NCBI GenBank assembly: GCA_030268105.1
Contig: BSDZ01000016.1
Coordinates: 689,501-753,500, forward strand
Direction: 5' to 3'
Length of the DNA: 64,000 nt
Source of the DNA: Volvox africanus
Lineage: Eukaryota; Chlorophyta; Chlorophyceae; Chlamydomonadales; Volvocaceae
Of this stretch, positions 23,677-36,000 are shown piece by piece. Made by a program: the position numbers and the translations under genes. The notes below the pieces were generated by a model. That model made no database searches. It was not told the DNA's origin and saw only the letters and a program-made list of their open reading frames with translations. The stretch's first letter is position 1; every line of letters starts with the position of its first letter.

Positions 23677-26600
23677 CTGAGTGAATGAGCCGGACAGATA
23701 CGCGACGTTCGTGACTCAGAGAGAGACGTGTTTTTAATTCGCGGGATTGTAAGATGAGTCGATGCACTTCGGTGCCCTGCTTTGTAGGCCCCTGGCTTCT
23801 ACCTGGGGATGGGGAGGCGACCAGGTAACAACCGTGGCGACGTAACTAGCCCGACTACATGTCTGATCGCGTGATAGCGTGATGGCGTGATCCGTGAGTT
23901 GGAGTCGGGAAATAGTGTATTAGTCAGCTCTAAGTCAGACAGATCGACCAACGGGTGACGGTAAAGGCCAACCGTCCCCAGTGAGAGTAATTCGCGCGCC
24001 GAATACGAGCCGACCAACGGTGAACATGGTTTGGTGAATTAATAAGGATACGTAAAGTAAGAAGATGGATTATCATGCTTCTTCGCTAGCCGTCGCGGGC
24101 AAGCCTAGCCATGAATTGCGTAAGCAGAAAGGCGACAGCAACGCGTGTCATTCCAAAACGTGATCAGCAACATAGATTTGAGGATAATATTCACAACCAA
24201 AGTGTCTGCAGGATGTATCGTGTACAAAGAAGACCCGCAACGAGACAGCAAATGCATCTTAATATCGGAGGCTTGCTTTCCAGCAAGTAAAGATTCGCAC
24301 ACACGTCCTATGGGCTTTGCTGATGACATATACCGGACTTTCGGACGACATGAGCTAAAAATGCCGCGCGACAAAAGAGGATGCCGCGCGAAACCCTTGT
24401 AAGGAAACGGCATATCCATAATGTGGACATACGCCCTCCTCGAGCGCTGTATTGATATATATAACCTATACCGATCGCTCGTTATAGCGCTGCACTTTCG
24501 GGCACCGTGCGTGTTCACTCACCTTAGGCCTTTGCAACTGACACCTCCACGCATCGGAACAATGACAACGCGTCGCGATAGATTATTAATCAAGATTCAA
24601 TCCGTCTTTGTTGGACCAGTGATGCAGCGCTGTCCAAATGAGAAAGTATGTCAACGCAAGTATTTCCGTTCGTGCAAGGGAAAGGCTTAACGCAGTTTAA
24701 AGCAAAAGGGTATATATACCTGTGACTTACGGAAGCCAGGTTTTCAGGAAGCATTGTCGATAGGGACAATTTTATCGGCGTTTTTGCAAAATCCTCAGCA
24801 CGATGCTTGCCGTACAGCAAAGTTATTCGAGCTGACCTTGAATAGTAAACCTTTCTAGCTCAAATATATGTCCAGAACTCGACCACAATCGCTATTTAAC
24901 GAGCGCTGTTTTACTCTGCTATATCACCTGCAAGAAGAATACCGGCATCGTCGATGATGCCTGTCTGGGGTCTCAGCCAACTCTTATCTTTCTAAAAGCC
25001 GCAGCCGCAATAATTAGGACATTATATGGATCTCCTTATAGTCCTTTATTTGAGTCGCGCATTACATGGCGGTGAAATGTTGCGCTCATAGGGAGTGCGT
25101 TGCTTGACGCGTTTTGGCGCATGTGAATATGGCATGAAACCGTAAGACTTGGAGGCGCCATCCAGTTTATCAGCAAACCTGAAAGATCCAGCACCAACAG
25201 TACTAGGTCAAACAGTACTAGCACCAGCACGAGCAGCAGCACCTCGCAGCACCACCACCAGTACCACCACCAGTACCAGCATTGCTAGTAGGAATGCTGA
25301 AATTTATATCGGATATATATATTATGGAGATATCTGAAACTGCTCGATGACACTATTTCTTGCTTGTAACGTGCTGTCCATGCTACCGCGGACAGGCTCG
25401 AACCGAAGATGGTATGACGTCAAACATGATGTCGCTTATGAATGACGTTTATCGCTACTATCTAGAGCCTTATGCACGTCACAACGCTCAAGTAGCAACC
25501 CTTCTGTGACCGCTCCGCACCTCTTCTTCACCACCTAATTACTACCCTTCACGTTACCTCATCTCTCCTCTGGTTAAGGGCGACTGCATGACAAGATCAG
25601 GTTGGCTATGCAAAAATGGAACTGAGAATGGTACTACTGCTAAGCTTGCCATTGTGCTTGTATTTGCTGCTGGTGTTTGCCAGTCTGGTCGATCTGGCCA
25701 TAGCCGGTCCAATCCGGCTCTTTGAGTGCACTCTTCCATGACCCCGCCCAAACAGTTTCCCCTGTGATCCCGGGGGTAATGTTACGCAAGTCTTCATTGC
25801 AGATCTTTACTCCATTCGTCGTGAATGCATAATCACCACTAGCACAATGACCTGGTTTGATCGTACGCCCTGGCTCAGGATGAGCCTTGGATCGCTAGCT
25901 AATGGCTAGGCGTCCTAGGGCTCCCAGAACCCCCTTGGGCTCCTAGGCATCGCATGGTATTAAAGGCGTTCTATTGACTAAGGATTTCGTACTTAAGGTA
26001 ACCAATGATTATGCATGTAAAATAACGCGTAACCCTTGGATCGTCATGGATCCTGGATTTGAGAGATATGGTGATTTGCTGACCAATCCTGACCCTTCCT
26101 GACATAGGCCGGAAAGGGGGTCAGCATGTCATCCATATTTAGCTCTGTTTCAGGGCATCGCGAGGCAGCGCGTTGACGTCACATAGACGCGACCAACATG
26201 TCTAGTTGGGGAGGGAAGGGCCGAGCGTGGAATCGTACTATACTTTCGACAGAGGGACAGTCGTCAACAGTCCTGCTCGCCAAGGCCGAGTATGAAGGCT
26301 CGAGTCCGAAAACCAATTGGCAGGCCAAAATTTAAGAGCTGTTGCATCATCGCCATGACTATAAAACTGCCACTGTGAATACCGTGAACAGAGTGGCAGT
26401 TTTGTAGCCACTGTGAATACCGTATTGATGCGCTGGGCGGCAAGCAGCTGCAAATTGCAAGCCCGGCGAAGTGTACTTACGTGGCAAAGTGTACTTGCCT
26501 GAAGTACCAATAAATGTAGAAGCGCAATGATGCAAAATTATCTGAGTTTGATTATTATCTGCAGACTCCCCCGCTTAACGAGAACTTGTCTTAAAACGTG

Positions 26601-27075
26601 ATTCAGAATGTCAAAAGTCAAACGGGTCAGAACCTTAGATCATCAGAAGTCCAGATCTCGTTTGACCGTTGCCTTAGCTCGTTTAGCCGTTGCATCGGTT
26701 GTTGTGACCAAAGTCCCAACTATCTGTAAGAGGTCTGAACATCCAGCATGTACCCATGTTTAAGCAGTGTATTTCAACAGATTTATATATGCTGTCTATC
26801 ATTTTCTATATCCGACACCTGAGCTTAACTGTTCAATTTTTATGCAACCAACATGAAAGTAGAACGACAGGGAGCTTTTTCGATCGCAATTACAATTGAT
26901 CCTTGATCACGCTATATTTCGGTGGTTAGTTTTTGAGTTCTTACAGCGCTTCCGTGCGTTGTGCACGGGAGGTCCTTCGTAGTCTGCAGCTTCGCAGACA
27001 AATCGCTGTGCTGTCCAGGACAACGCTTATAACCTTATGCATCATTGAAATATTTTTGAATTAGAATAGGGCAAC
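23677..27075. other. Divergent intergenic region
   Basis: This 3.4 kb lies between the start codons of the HNH gene (-) and the GT77 gene (+) and must hold both promoters. It is more AT-rich than its surroundings and has only short open frames without domain signal. An imperfect CAG/CAC-rich repeat lies at 25191-25281. A 17-bp direct repeat, GCCACTGTGAATACCGT, occurs near 26369 and again near 26406. No clear TATA box or other element could be assigned. Confidence 0.5.
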
Positions 27076-30000
27076 ATGGTGCTTCCTCGGACGAGCACGC
27101 GTGTCCTTTTCCTTGGCTTTACGCTGTTCGTGGCAATCGTCATGTACGTTCTAATTGTCACACACCACCTTCGACTTCCTCAGGTATAATATTTTCTCTG
27201 CATTCCAACTGGGTGCATGCTGGTTATTCAAACACATCATTGTGATGACGCGTGTGATAACAAAGTACTTGCGGTGCTAGGAGTGTATGTATCAAAGCGA
27301 ACTCGATTCAGGCATGGAGACGTATCAATCTGTGCACGGCGCATCCCCACATTTCCTCGTGCGTCCCTGTGGTTCTATGCCGCGCTGTCTGTGGGTTTTC
27401 CTCGATTGCGAGACGCGAAACGTTCATCAATTGTTGTGGGATGCTTATGTGGGTTAAGGGGGTTCCCCTTTTGCTGCAGGGGCGAGCCCCTCAGTTCTTT
27501 ATCATAAAGCGACTAAAGCGAAATAAGGCGGGGAAGTCATTATAATTCTCCCCGCCCTAGTTCTCAAATCGCCTTTGGATATAGAACTAACACAATCCCT
27601 CCTCAACTCCCAGACATTCCTAAATCAAATGCTCTCCACTATCGCGCCCTATCCTTTCCGCCGTTTGCTGGTCACATTCAGTGCCCTTTGCCCCGGAGCG
27701 CAACTTTCCGATTGGTTTGAGCGATCCGCGTCCTTCACGATCCTCCCCTCCGCAGTTTTCTGAGTTAGCCGGCAGTCATCCCCACGCGCACCGGGAGAAA
27801 CTGGCGGTGGAGACGTTACACCACGTGCTGCTTGAAGACTTCGTGAAGTATGTTTATTGATGGGTAGGGTTGGGCAGTGGGCAGTGGGCTGTGGGCTGTG
27901 GGCAGTGGAGTAAGGTGGGGGACCTAAATAAAATACGAGGGCTCCAGCCAGGGCTTCTTCTGTTCATTACAGGCTGTGGCCATCTGTCCTGTCAGCCCGC
28001 CCGCCCATCACCTCAGGCTCAAGACTGATTCGCGCTTCACAGGCGCTATTATACATACTAGGGGGCTATATATCTAAACCCAAAAAATATCAGAGAATAA
28101 TAAGAATTACACCTTGCGCGCCTGCGACAGATACGACCAAGACCTTGACTCGAAGCTTTCCGTGCACGAGTTCGCAAATATGCTAAGGGACAGCCAGCAG
28201 CGGCTGGAGGAGGAGACAGCGCGGGCAGCGGCAATTATAGACGGACCTTATGCGCATAAGTTGAACACCGGAGATAACAGCATGCGCAATGAAATGGATG
28301 AGGAGGACTACGGTGTCGGGACGAAGGTGCGTGCTGCCGCAGCGGTGGAGGCGGAGTTCAAGGCTTTGGAGGGCGCGGAGGAGGGGGAGAGCGAGGGGAC
28401 CTACGATGAAGATGCGGATGCTGGACTGGATGACGTTCACGGAGTCGCCACAATCGTGGACTATGACGATGAGGACACCGAGGTCGATCTTAGCACCGCT
28501 GTTCATGCAATTACAGCGGCGACAGCGGTGCCGCCCTCACCGCCGCAGCCCTCGCCACCCCCACCCTCACCTCCCTCACCACCACCGCAGGCACAGTCCA
28601 AGGAGACAATGACGACGGAATCCTCGCAGAAGTCGTCTTTCACTCCGGCGGCAACGGGCTGCCCTGAGCTTTCTCGAGAGTATGTGGCGCAATTTGCGCG
28701 CGAAAATACCGTTATGCTGACGGTGGCGGATTGGCGCATATTCGGGACTATGGGTATGTCTGCGTTTTAAACTGATGTTTGGGCGAATTTCGGGAAGGGA
28801 AAGACGGCAGAAAGGCATACAGACAAACAGACAGACAAACAGACAGACAAACAGACAGACAAACAGACAGACAAACAGACGGACAGATAGAGGAATGGAC
28901 GTTGTCCCGTCCAAGTTTCAGTCACGGATTCATCCCCTCGTTACAAAGCTGCAAGAGCTCTACGCCGGCACTTTTGTGTGTGCGGGCGAGGGGAGGGGGG
29001 AGAGACGAATAAACGGGACATGATACCGGGGGAGGTGGGGCTGAGCTCGGAGCTGCATCCTCCACTTCCTGACACGACCGGATTATGGAGAGGACTGTAC
29101 CTCCGCATGTGATTTGGCTGTGCACAAATCCCCTTCCTCTCCCCTGCTTATGCTCGTCCCTGCTTTGATTGCACTCGCCGCTCGCCGCTCGCCGCTGCGA
29201 CCACCGTGCGGTGCAGGTATCAACTGGATGAAGCACCTGGCCAAGTGCGGTGTGGACTACTACCTGGTTGGGGCCACGGACATCAAGACAGCGCAGGTGG
29301 GACCAGGAAGGGTACGAAGTTGGCGGTAGGAAGACATCGGACCGATGGGTCACTGAGAAACCCTCTCTCACGGGCGGTGTGATGTTGCGAGGTGATGTTC
29401 GGGATATGGCGGGGTTAGGACGGGATACAAACCAACCGACCCATGGGTCATAGGAACACATGAGCGGGTGGGGTGGGGTGGGGTTAGGATACAACTGGCG
29501 GAACCATGGGGGCACAAGAACCCATATGCGGGTCATATTCGCTTATGCCCCTGGGCTTATGGAGATTGTCGGGTGAGGGGCTGAGTCAGCGTACAACCAA
29601 GCTTCCCCACAACGAACCAACTAAGAACATGGATGCAAGGGGCGAAGCACAGAGGCTGGGGGGACGGCGGGAGCCCAGGCAGTTCGTCGTAACATGCAGA
29701 TGGTGTGGCATGCGACTGCTGACAGCTTGTAAATAGCCCATTCATTCTACAAGGACCTCAATCTCTTCCATTGCGGGCGATGTGTTTTCATGATTTCATC
29801 TGATGTTTCGTTATCCCCGCTACTGGAACCAGTCGTGCAGTAGGTGACCGGGCAGTAGGTGACCGGGCAGTAGGTGACCGGGCAGTAGGTCTTTAAGGTA
29901 GAAGATGTATACGGAGTAGGACGAGCACTACCGGTAATGGTAAGGCAGGAATTGTGGGACTCGAGAATGGCGATGACATCCCTGCCACTGCATGTGCTTA

Positions 30001-33000
30001 TCCTATTGCAATTATGTCGCATACACGTATCACTCCGCACACTCAGAGCCAGTAGCGGCATAGGGATATGTCTTCGGGGAGAGGTTCAACCGCAGTGTCA
30101 TAGCGCTGCTCCGCTGTGCTGCCCCGCCACAGTTCCTGGGTCACAAGGGCAAGCACCCTTGCTTCCGCTTCTATGAGGACGGCCCAGGAAACGGCAGTCA
30201 CGAATACAAGTGGGTGTCAGGGTGCTGCCGCTGCTGCTGTCACGTCTCTTGCTGCTGTCAGTCCTGCTATTACAATGGTGTACTTGCCTGGTCTTGGGGT
30301 GGATGAGTGGAAATGCGGTAGCCTGAGCTTACTCGTTTGGATGGAAAGTGTCACTCAGTTTGATTCGGTCGTGCTGCAAATGGTTTGGACCGCTGCACGG
30401 TCTGTCATGGTGTGAGCAGGTTCGGCGATCCGCAGTACAACGCCGCCACGTGGCGCAAGGTGGTGGTCGTGAGCCGCATGGTGCACTGGGGATTTAATGT
30501 CATACACAGCGATGTGGACGTGGTGTGGTTCAGGTAAGGGGGGGGAAGCCGGGACAGGGGGAAGAGACTGGGGGCTTACAATTGACTGGCGGCGGTGGGT
30601 GGGACGAAGGGAGGATGGGGTGAAAGGTGGGGTGGGGTGAAGGGTGGGTGATGTGAGTTGCAATCCTGACGTGTATTGCTTGGAGGATGCGGGATGACTC
30701 CAGTGCGTGTACAACGAGGATGTATCCAAATATTCCCCCCCCCTAGGATCCCATCGGACCAGGAAGGACTGGCACTTTCACCAAACATACAAACAGCCCA
30801 CCCATTCCCCACTCGGGTATCAGCCGCGATCCTCCTTTACCTCTAGCTGGCAAAGTCCGTGTTCCCCTGCCGTGCAGGAATCCACTGCCGTACTTCCTTG
30901 GCCCGGCACTCAACCATGTGGACATGGCCGTGTCCTCCGGTACGTGGTGAACTGGTGATGGTGGCGGTATGCCAGCTCAGTGAAGGAGACTGCTGTGATA
31001 TGTGCGTTGGCGTTGGCTCGCGCTAGCCGCGTCTTTTCAGCAGTATCAGGTCTCGTAATCCACCTTTTCCCCCCTCACCCTCCCCCCAATTTCAGACCTG
31101 ATCAGCACGCAGAACCAGCCGGGAGATGACGGTCTGGAGGTGGGCATGCATCAGCACACCAACTTCAACACCGGAGTGTATTTCGTGAAGGCATCACCAG
31201 GTTGAAAAGGGGAAATGAAAGGGGAAGGGTTGGGTGGGGAGGGTTCGGGAGGGGGAGGGTTTGGGGGAAGGGATGGGGGGGAGGGGGTTAAGATGGAATA
31301 TCGGCGAGGGAGTTAAGGGTTAGGTGGGGAGATAAGTGGGACCTCGGGGAGGGAGAGAAAGACGGAAGATGCCAATGTGCGAGATAGATGAGACCTTGCA
31401 GCTGTCACGCTGCTGCTGTGAAACGCAGAAGTCACTAACCAGGAGGGCGGCAGGGCGGGAGGGAGGGAGGAAAAAAGGGGGGAGGGGGACGGCAGGTGGG
31501 GATACAGCTTCGCAGTACTTCTAGGCGGACGGGGCATTCATACACCACGTCCGCAGCAGGACAGGAACATATCGAGAGAGTTCCGTGAGTTCAGATTGGG
31601 TGCCCATGTGTACACGTGCGGATCCAACATTCGGATCCAGATTCGGATCCAGCATACTGGCGAGGAGAAGGTACCGACCGATAAGCAGATCGTGTAAGTG
31701 TCAGGATGACCGCTAGTGCAAAGATGAAGACCAGGCTTATATGACGAGAAGAGATTACAATTCATAGGCAGTGGGGTTTCTCGTGCCCCAGCCAATCATT
31801 TACACCAGCCAGCCATTCCAGCCATTCCCATGTCCTAGGATACGCCTTCGTTCGGCTCGCCTGTCCCTGCCGGTCCAACCCCCAACGACCAAAACCCCCA
31901 ACCCCCGGCCAGGCGGTAAGGCCCTGATGGCTGCCTGGGCGTCGATGCGTACGACCAACGCACGCGACAACGACCAGGTCAGGAACGCTGTGCTTGCTTG
32001 GGGAGGTTTCTTGTTGATGTTGTTTCTTGTTAAATGAGGGTCCGGTCTTCAGTGCATTCATCCATTCATCCAGGAGATGATATCCAGCTGAGCCGCATGG
32101 GCGAGTTCCTAGTTGTGTGTAGGATAGGGGGGTACATCACCCGTGGCCACTAACCTGGCAGTCCCTACCTTCCCCGGTGTTTCGGGGCACCCTCATCCGG
32201 TCTCCCATGCCGACTTCTCCGAAATCAGTGGTTTTCCCAGGTTCAGCACCCACCACCAGCATCCAGCGGAATCTGCCGAATCAACTAAGGTGTCAACTCC
32301 GCTACTGGTCAGCTCGCAGGTCGTCACCGTCCATCGACATGGGGGCACCCTGCCCTCATCATTGGGTCTTTGGCCCGCTCTCAGTCGGGGTAGAACCTGG
32401 AACTCCAGGGGCATATTAGTCGTGCCATAATAGTCGTGCCTGAACACGCTTTCTAGTTGTCTGTGCCAGTATGCCGCATGGGCGAGTCGTCTGTTGGTAG
32501 ATTTTCCGTCTTTTTCTTTTTTGTCATTCCTCACATAACATGCTTTGAAGCACTACTTAGGGCTAGCAGCTCACCTTCTCGGCTTCGTGGTTTGTCGGAG
32601 ATCTTATATACAAGGCAAAACTGAGCACAAGATACGACCTTGTATCTCGGCCTTCCAAGGCCCTTGTCCTTGCCCTCGCCTGATCCCAATCTTTATGGGT
32701 GTCGCTCTTCTCCACGTGGAATGCGCACCCACCCACCTACCTTGCTGCCTGCCTACCTGCCTACCCAATTACCCATATACCCGCCTGCCCGCGTAAAGAC
32801 TCACTTATCTACGTACCCTCCTTTCCCCCTTTCCTCCCTTTCCTCCCTTCCCCCGACGTGCCGACCGACCTTTCCTCGCGCAGTTCGGCATCTACATGTT
32901 CATCAGGAACAGGCGGGCACGACACCTGGGCCGTGTTCTGGTTCTGGAGCCCATGCCTGGCGAGGACAAGGCGGCGGAGCGGTTCGCAAGCAACCCGGAT

Positions 33001-36000
33001 CAGTTCATTCGATCCTCGACCATGGTGGGTGACGGAGAGGAGGGGAGAGGAGGACGCACATGGGGGTGGGGGGAAGGGTCCTTCAGGATTGAGGTGTTGT
33101 ATGATGGTATATTCGGGATTCGGGGCTAGGTGAGGGGAGGAGCGCGCGACGCAGAGGACATAAAACCATGTATGTAAAAAAACGTTACATTTTGGTTAAT
33201 CAAGTCACGTCATGTTTGGTCAAGGTTCGTGGTGTTGGGGGCACTGAGCCGTATCGATCTGGGGATGACTGGAAGGGTGATAAGAAGGAAAAACCCTTTT
33301 AGGGATGGCGGAGATAAACATGGAATTCCTTCGTGCAATGCAGCGGTACCAGATCTCGTCTGTTAATGTTCCCGCACTCCTGCTCTCCACACCGCACGTA
33401 CCACCGAACCACCGAAAGGACTTGCTGACTGGCCCCCTGACTCTCCGCGTGCTCCTCTCCTTTTCTCCCATACCCTCTTTTCCCTTTCCTCCCCTCACGA
33501 ATTGCCAGGACCCGCTGCCAGTATCATCAGAAATCCAGCTCGGGGCATTGGGGGTGCACATGCTGCTGAATGGATATAGGTAAAAGCCAGGGAGGCGGGC
33601 GTAACCCTCAAGTGGATATAGCTCAGGGGTTCTTTATCATTGTCTACTTTTGTTTATTGTTTTCACAATTAGGCGGTGTCGAAGTGCAGGCTCGTTAAGG
33701 TACTAAGAGGGCGTGAACCATTTCTGGGGAATGAATGGGTGTGAGCCGCATGGAGGCTTCAAGCTCTTAGGATGCATTCTACTTCCTGACTTCATATTGC
33801 TGCGGGCCGAGGTTGTGTTAGTAGAAAAGCCCGGCCCGTGACTGGGCTGTGTTGGTTGCGAAAGCAGTGCGAGACATATGCTAGGGGACGGAGCTCCGCT
33901 TATTATATTACCTTTGGGTATTTTTCGCATCATCATTATCATCATCATCATCATTGTCATTGTCATTGTCATTGTCATTATCATCATGGAGTGATTGAGA
34001 CCATTCTGAGTGGTTCAGATTTCACCTGCACGTTTGTGTCTGCAGCTCCCGAGTTTTCGGAGCAACGTGCCAAATCCGGATGGGCAATGTGGCGAATCAG
34101 GGATCACTCAGGTGCCAGTCTGGAACCAGTCACGGACCTCCCTCCCTGCCCTCTTGCCTTTCCTCTCTGCAGCTACTTCATCCCCCACCTGCATGAGCGC
34201 ATGAACATCACCCCGCTGGGGATACACATGACTTGGGTCCCCCTAAGCAAGTGAGCAGATGGAACTGATAAGGTTGTATAATATGAAGTAGCCAGTGAGT
34301 ATACCGTCAAAGGTTAGATGGGTAAATTTGCCTTGCCATACCTCGTGGCTTTAACCACTCATCTATTTGGATGTTCGTGGTACCCGTGTTAGATATTGCC
34401 GCAACTCCTGCCGGCATCGCCCGCCCCCATTTGTTGCACCCTCAAGCTTCCCACACGCTCCCCGGCAGTGGTGGAATTTTCATTTATTGCCGCCCACCCT
34501 CCCCTCCGATAATCCCCTCTCTTTGGCTGGCTTTCCCCCCTCCCCACTCCCCATATATGCCAAATCTCATCTGTCCCCGAACAAACTCCCCTCATTCATT
34601 CGGGTGTCGTAACGTCCCCCGTCCAGGGAGGGCAAGTTTCATCGGTTCCGTGACGGCATGCTGTACGACGACCCTCCGGAATACTACGACACGCCCAGTC
34701 TCAAGTACCTGACGGCAGATGTTGATGTGGGTTTTTGTACAACGCTGGCGCCTGTTGTGCCCTGGGGCTTGATCGTGAACTTATTGCTCACCCGCGACCC
34801 TTGTCGGTGTCGGTGTCGAGAAGAGCACCTCCCTCCCTGGTGTTCTTCGTCGGTGTTCGTTGTCTCTCTTTGTGTATATGCATGTGTGCACATGTGTGTA
34901 TGTGTGTTTTGGGTGTCGTGAAGAAGACGTCACCCACTTACATGATCTTGCTGCTGAGAGTTTCCTCCGCGTACGTAATGAAACGGAGGCCGAATGGCAA
35001 ACCCTAAAATGGTCCTCCCTGTCCCCCTCTTCCTCCCCTCCCTTCCTGTTTCCTCCCCTTCGTCTCCCTCCCTTCCTCCTTCGTCCGTCCCCTCCTCACC
35101 TCAGGCCCCTGACGCGCCCCCGGGCTACAACTCCTGGAGTGAGACCGAGGACATGATTCAGGTGGGGGAGCTGAGGGGGGGGGGGAAGCACCTAGACACT
35201 TAGGTATACACGTGTACATCTGATCTGACATTGGATTTACATATGCGCACATTCACACGCACATACATAACATACATGTATACATACACATGTGCACAAG
35301 GCTTGCACGACCACCTCATCGGTCCTGGACGTATTCAAAACAAATCCAACCCATCCCCATCTTTCGCTTTTGTGGCTTTGTTTGATGTAAAATCTCTGCC
35401 CCGTGTCATAGCCTGGACAGTCCTACCCTATCTCATCGTCGAGCCCCACTCTATCTCTCCCTCTCCCCACTCACCTTGCCTCTCCCTTGCTCCCGCTTTC
35501 CCCTCTCTCCCCACCGCGGATCCCCTCTCCCCACCACGCCACCTCTCCCTTACCGCTTCTGGCCTTCAGTTTCAGTTTCCGTACTCCTTACCTTCCCCTC
35601 TCCCTTCCCCGCATTTACCCCCACACAAACACACGCTGTCGTACTTCCCCCGTGGGTGTGCAGGTTCATCTCAAGAACATGCCGCCGCAGCTAAAACAGG
35701 TATGCGGAACCTGACGTCATGTAGGACCGCCACCCAGCCTAGGACGTTGGCCTCGCACTTTGTGGAACGTGACGTGATGTGAATTTGTTGGTTTGCTATA
35801 CAAGGGGGCGGAAGGAGTCTCGGCAGGCGGTCTGGCCTCCGCAGCAGCAGCCAGCGGTGGCATGTCGGTGATGTGTCATGACGCTTCCAAATATATTATA
35901 TATATAATATAATGTAAATATACCATACCATAGCAATAGCATTTTACTAACTCATATATATATATATATATATATGAAATAGTGAAATGGCATTGTGATA

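Noticed and set aside
34045..34110. Possible extra GT77 exon between 33699 and 34173
   Set aside because: One frame would fit the phase, but the peptide does not resemble the family, while direct splicing 33699 to 34173 gives SLSYFIPHLHERMN in phase. Kept out of the model, though not excluded.
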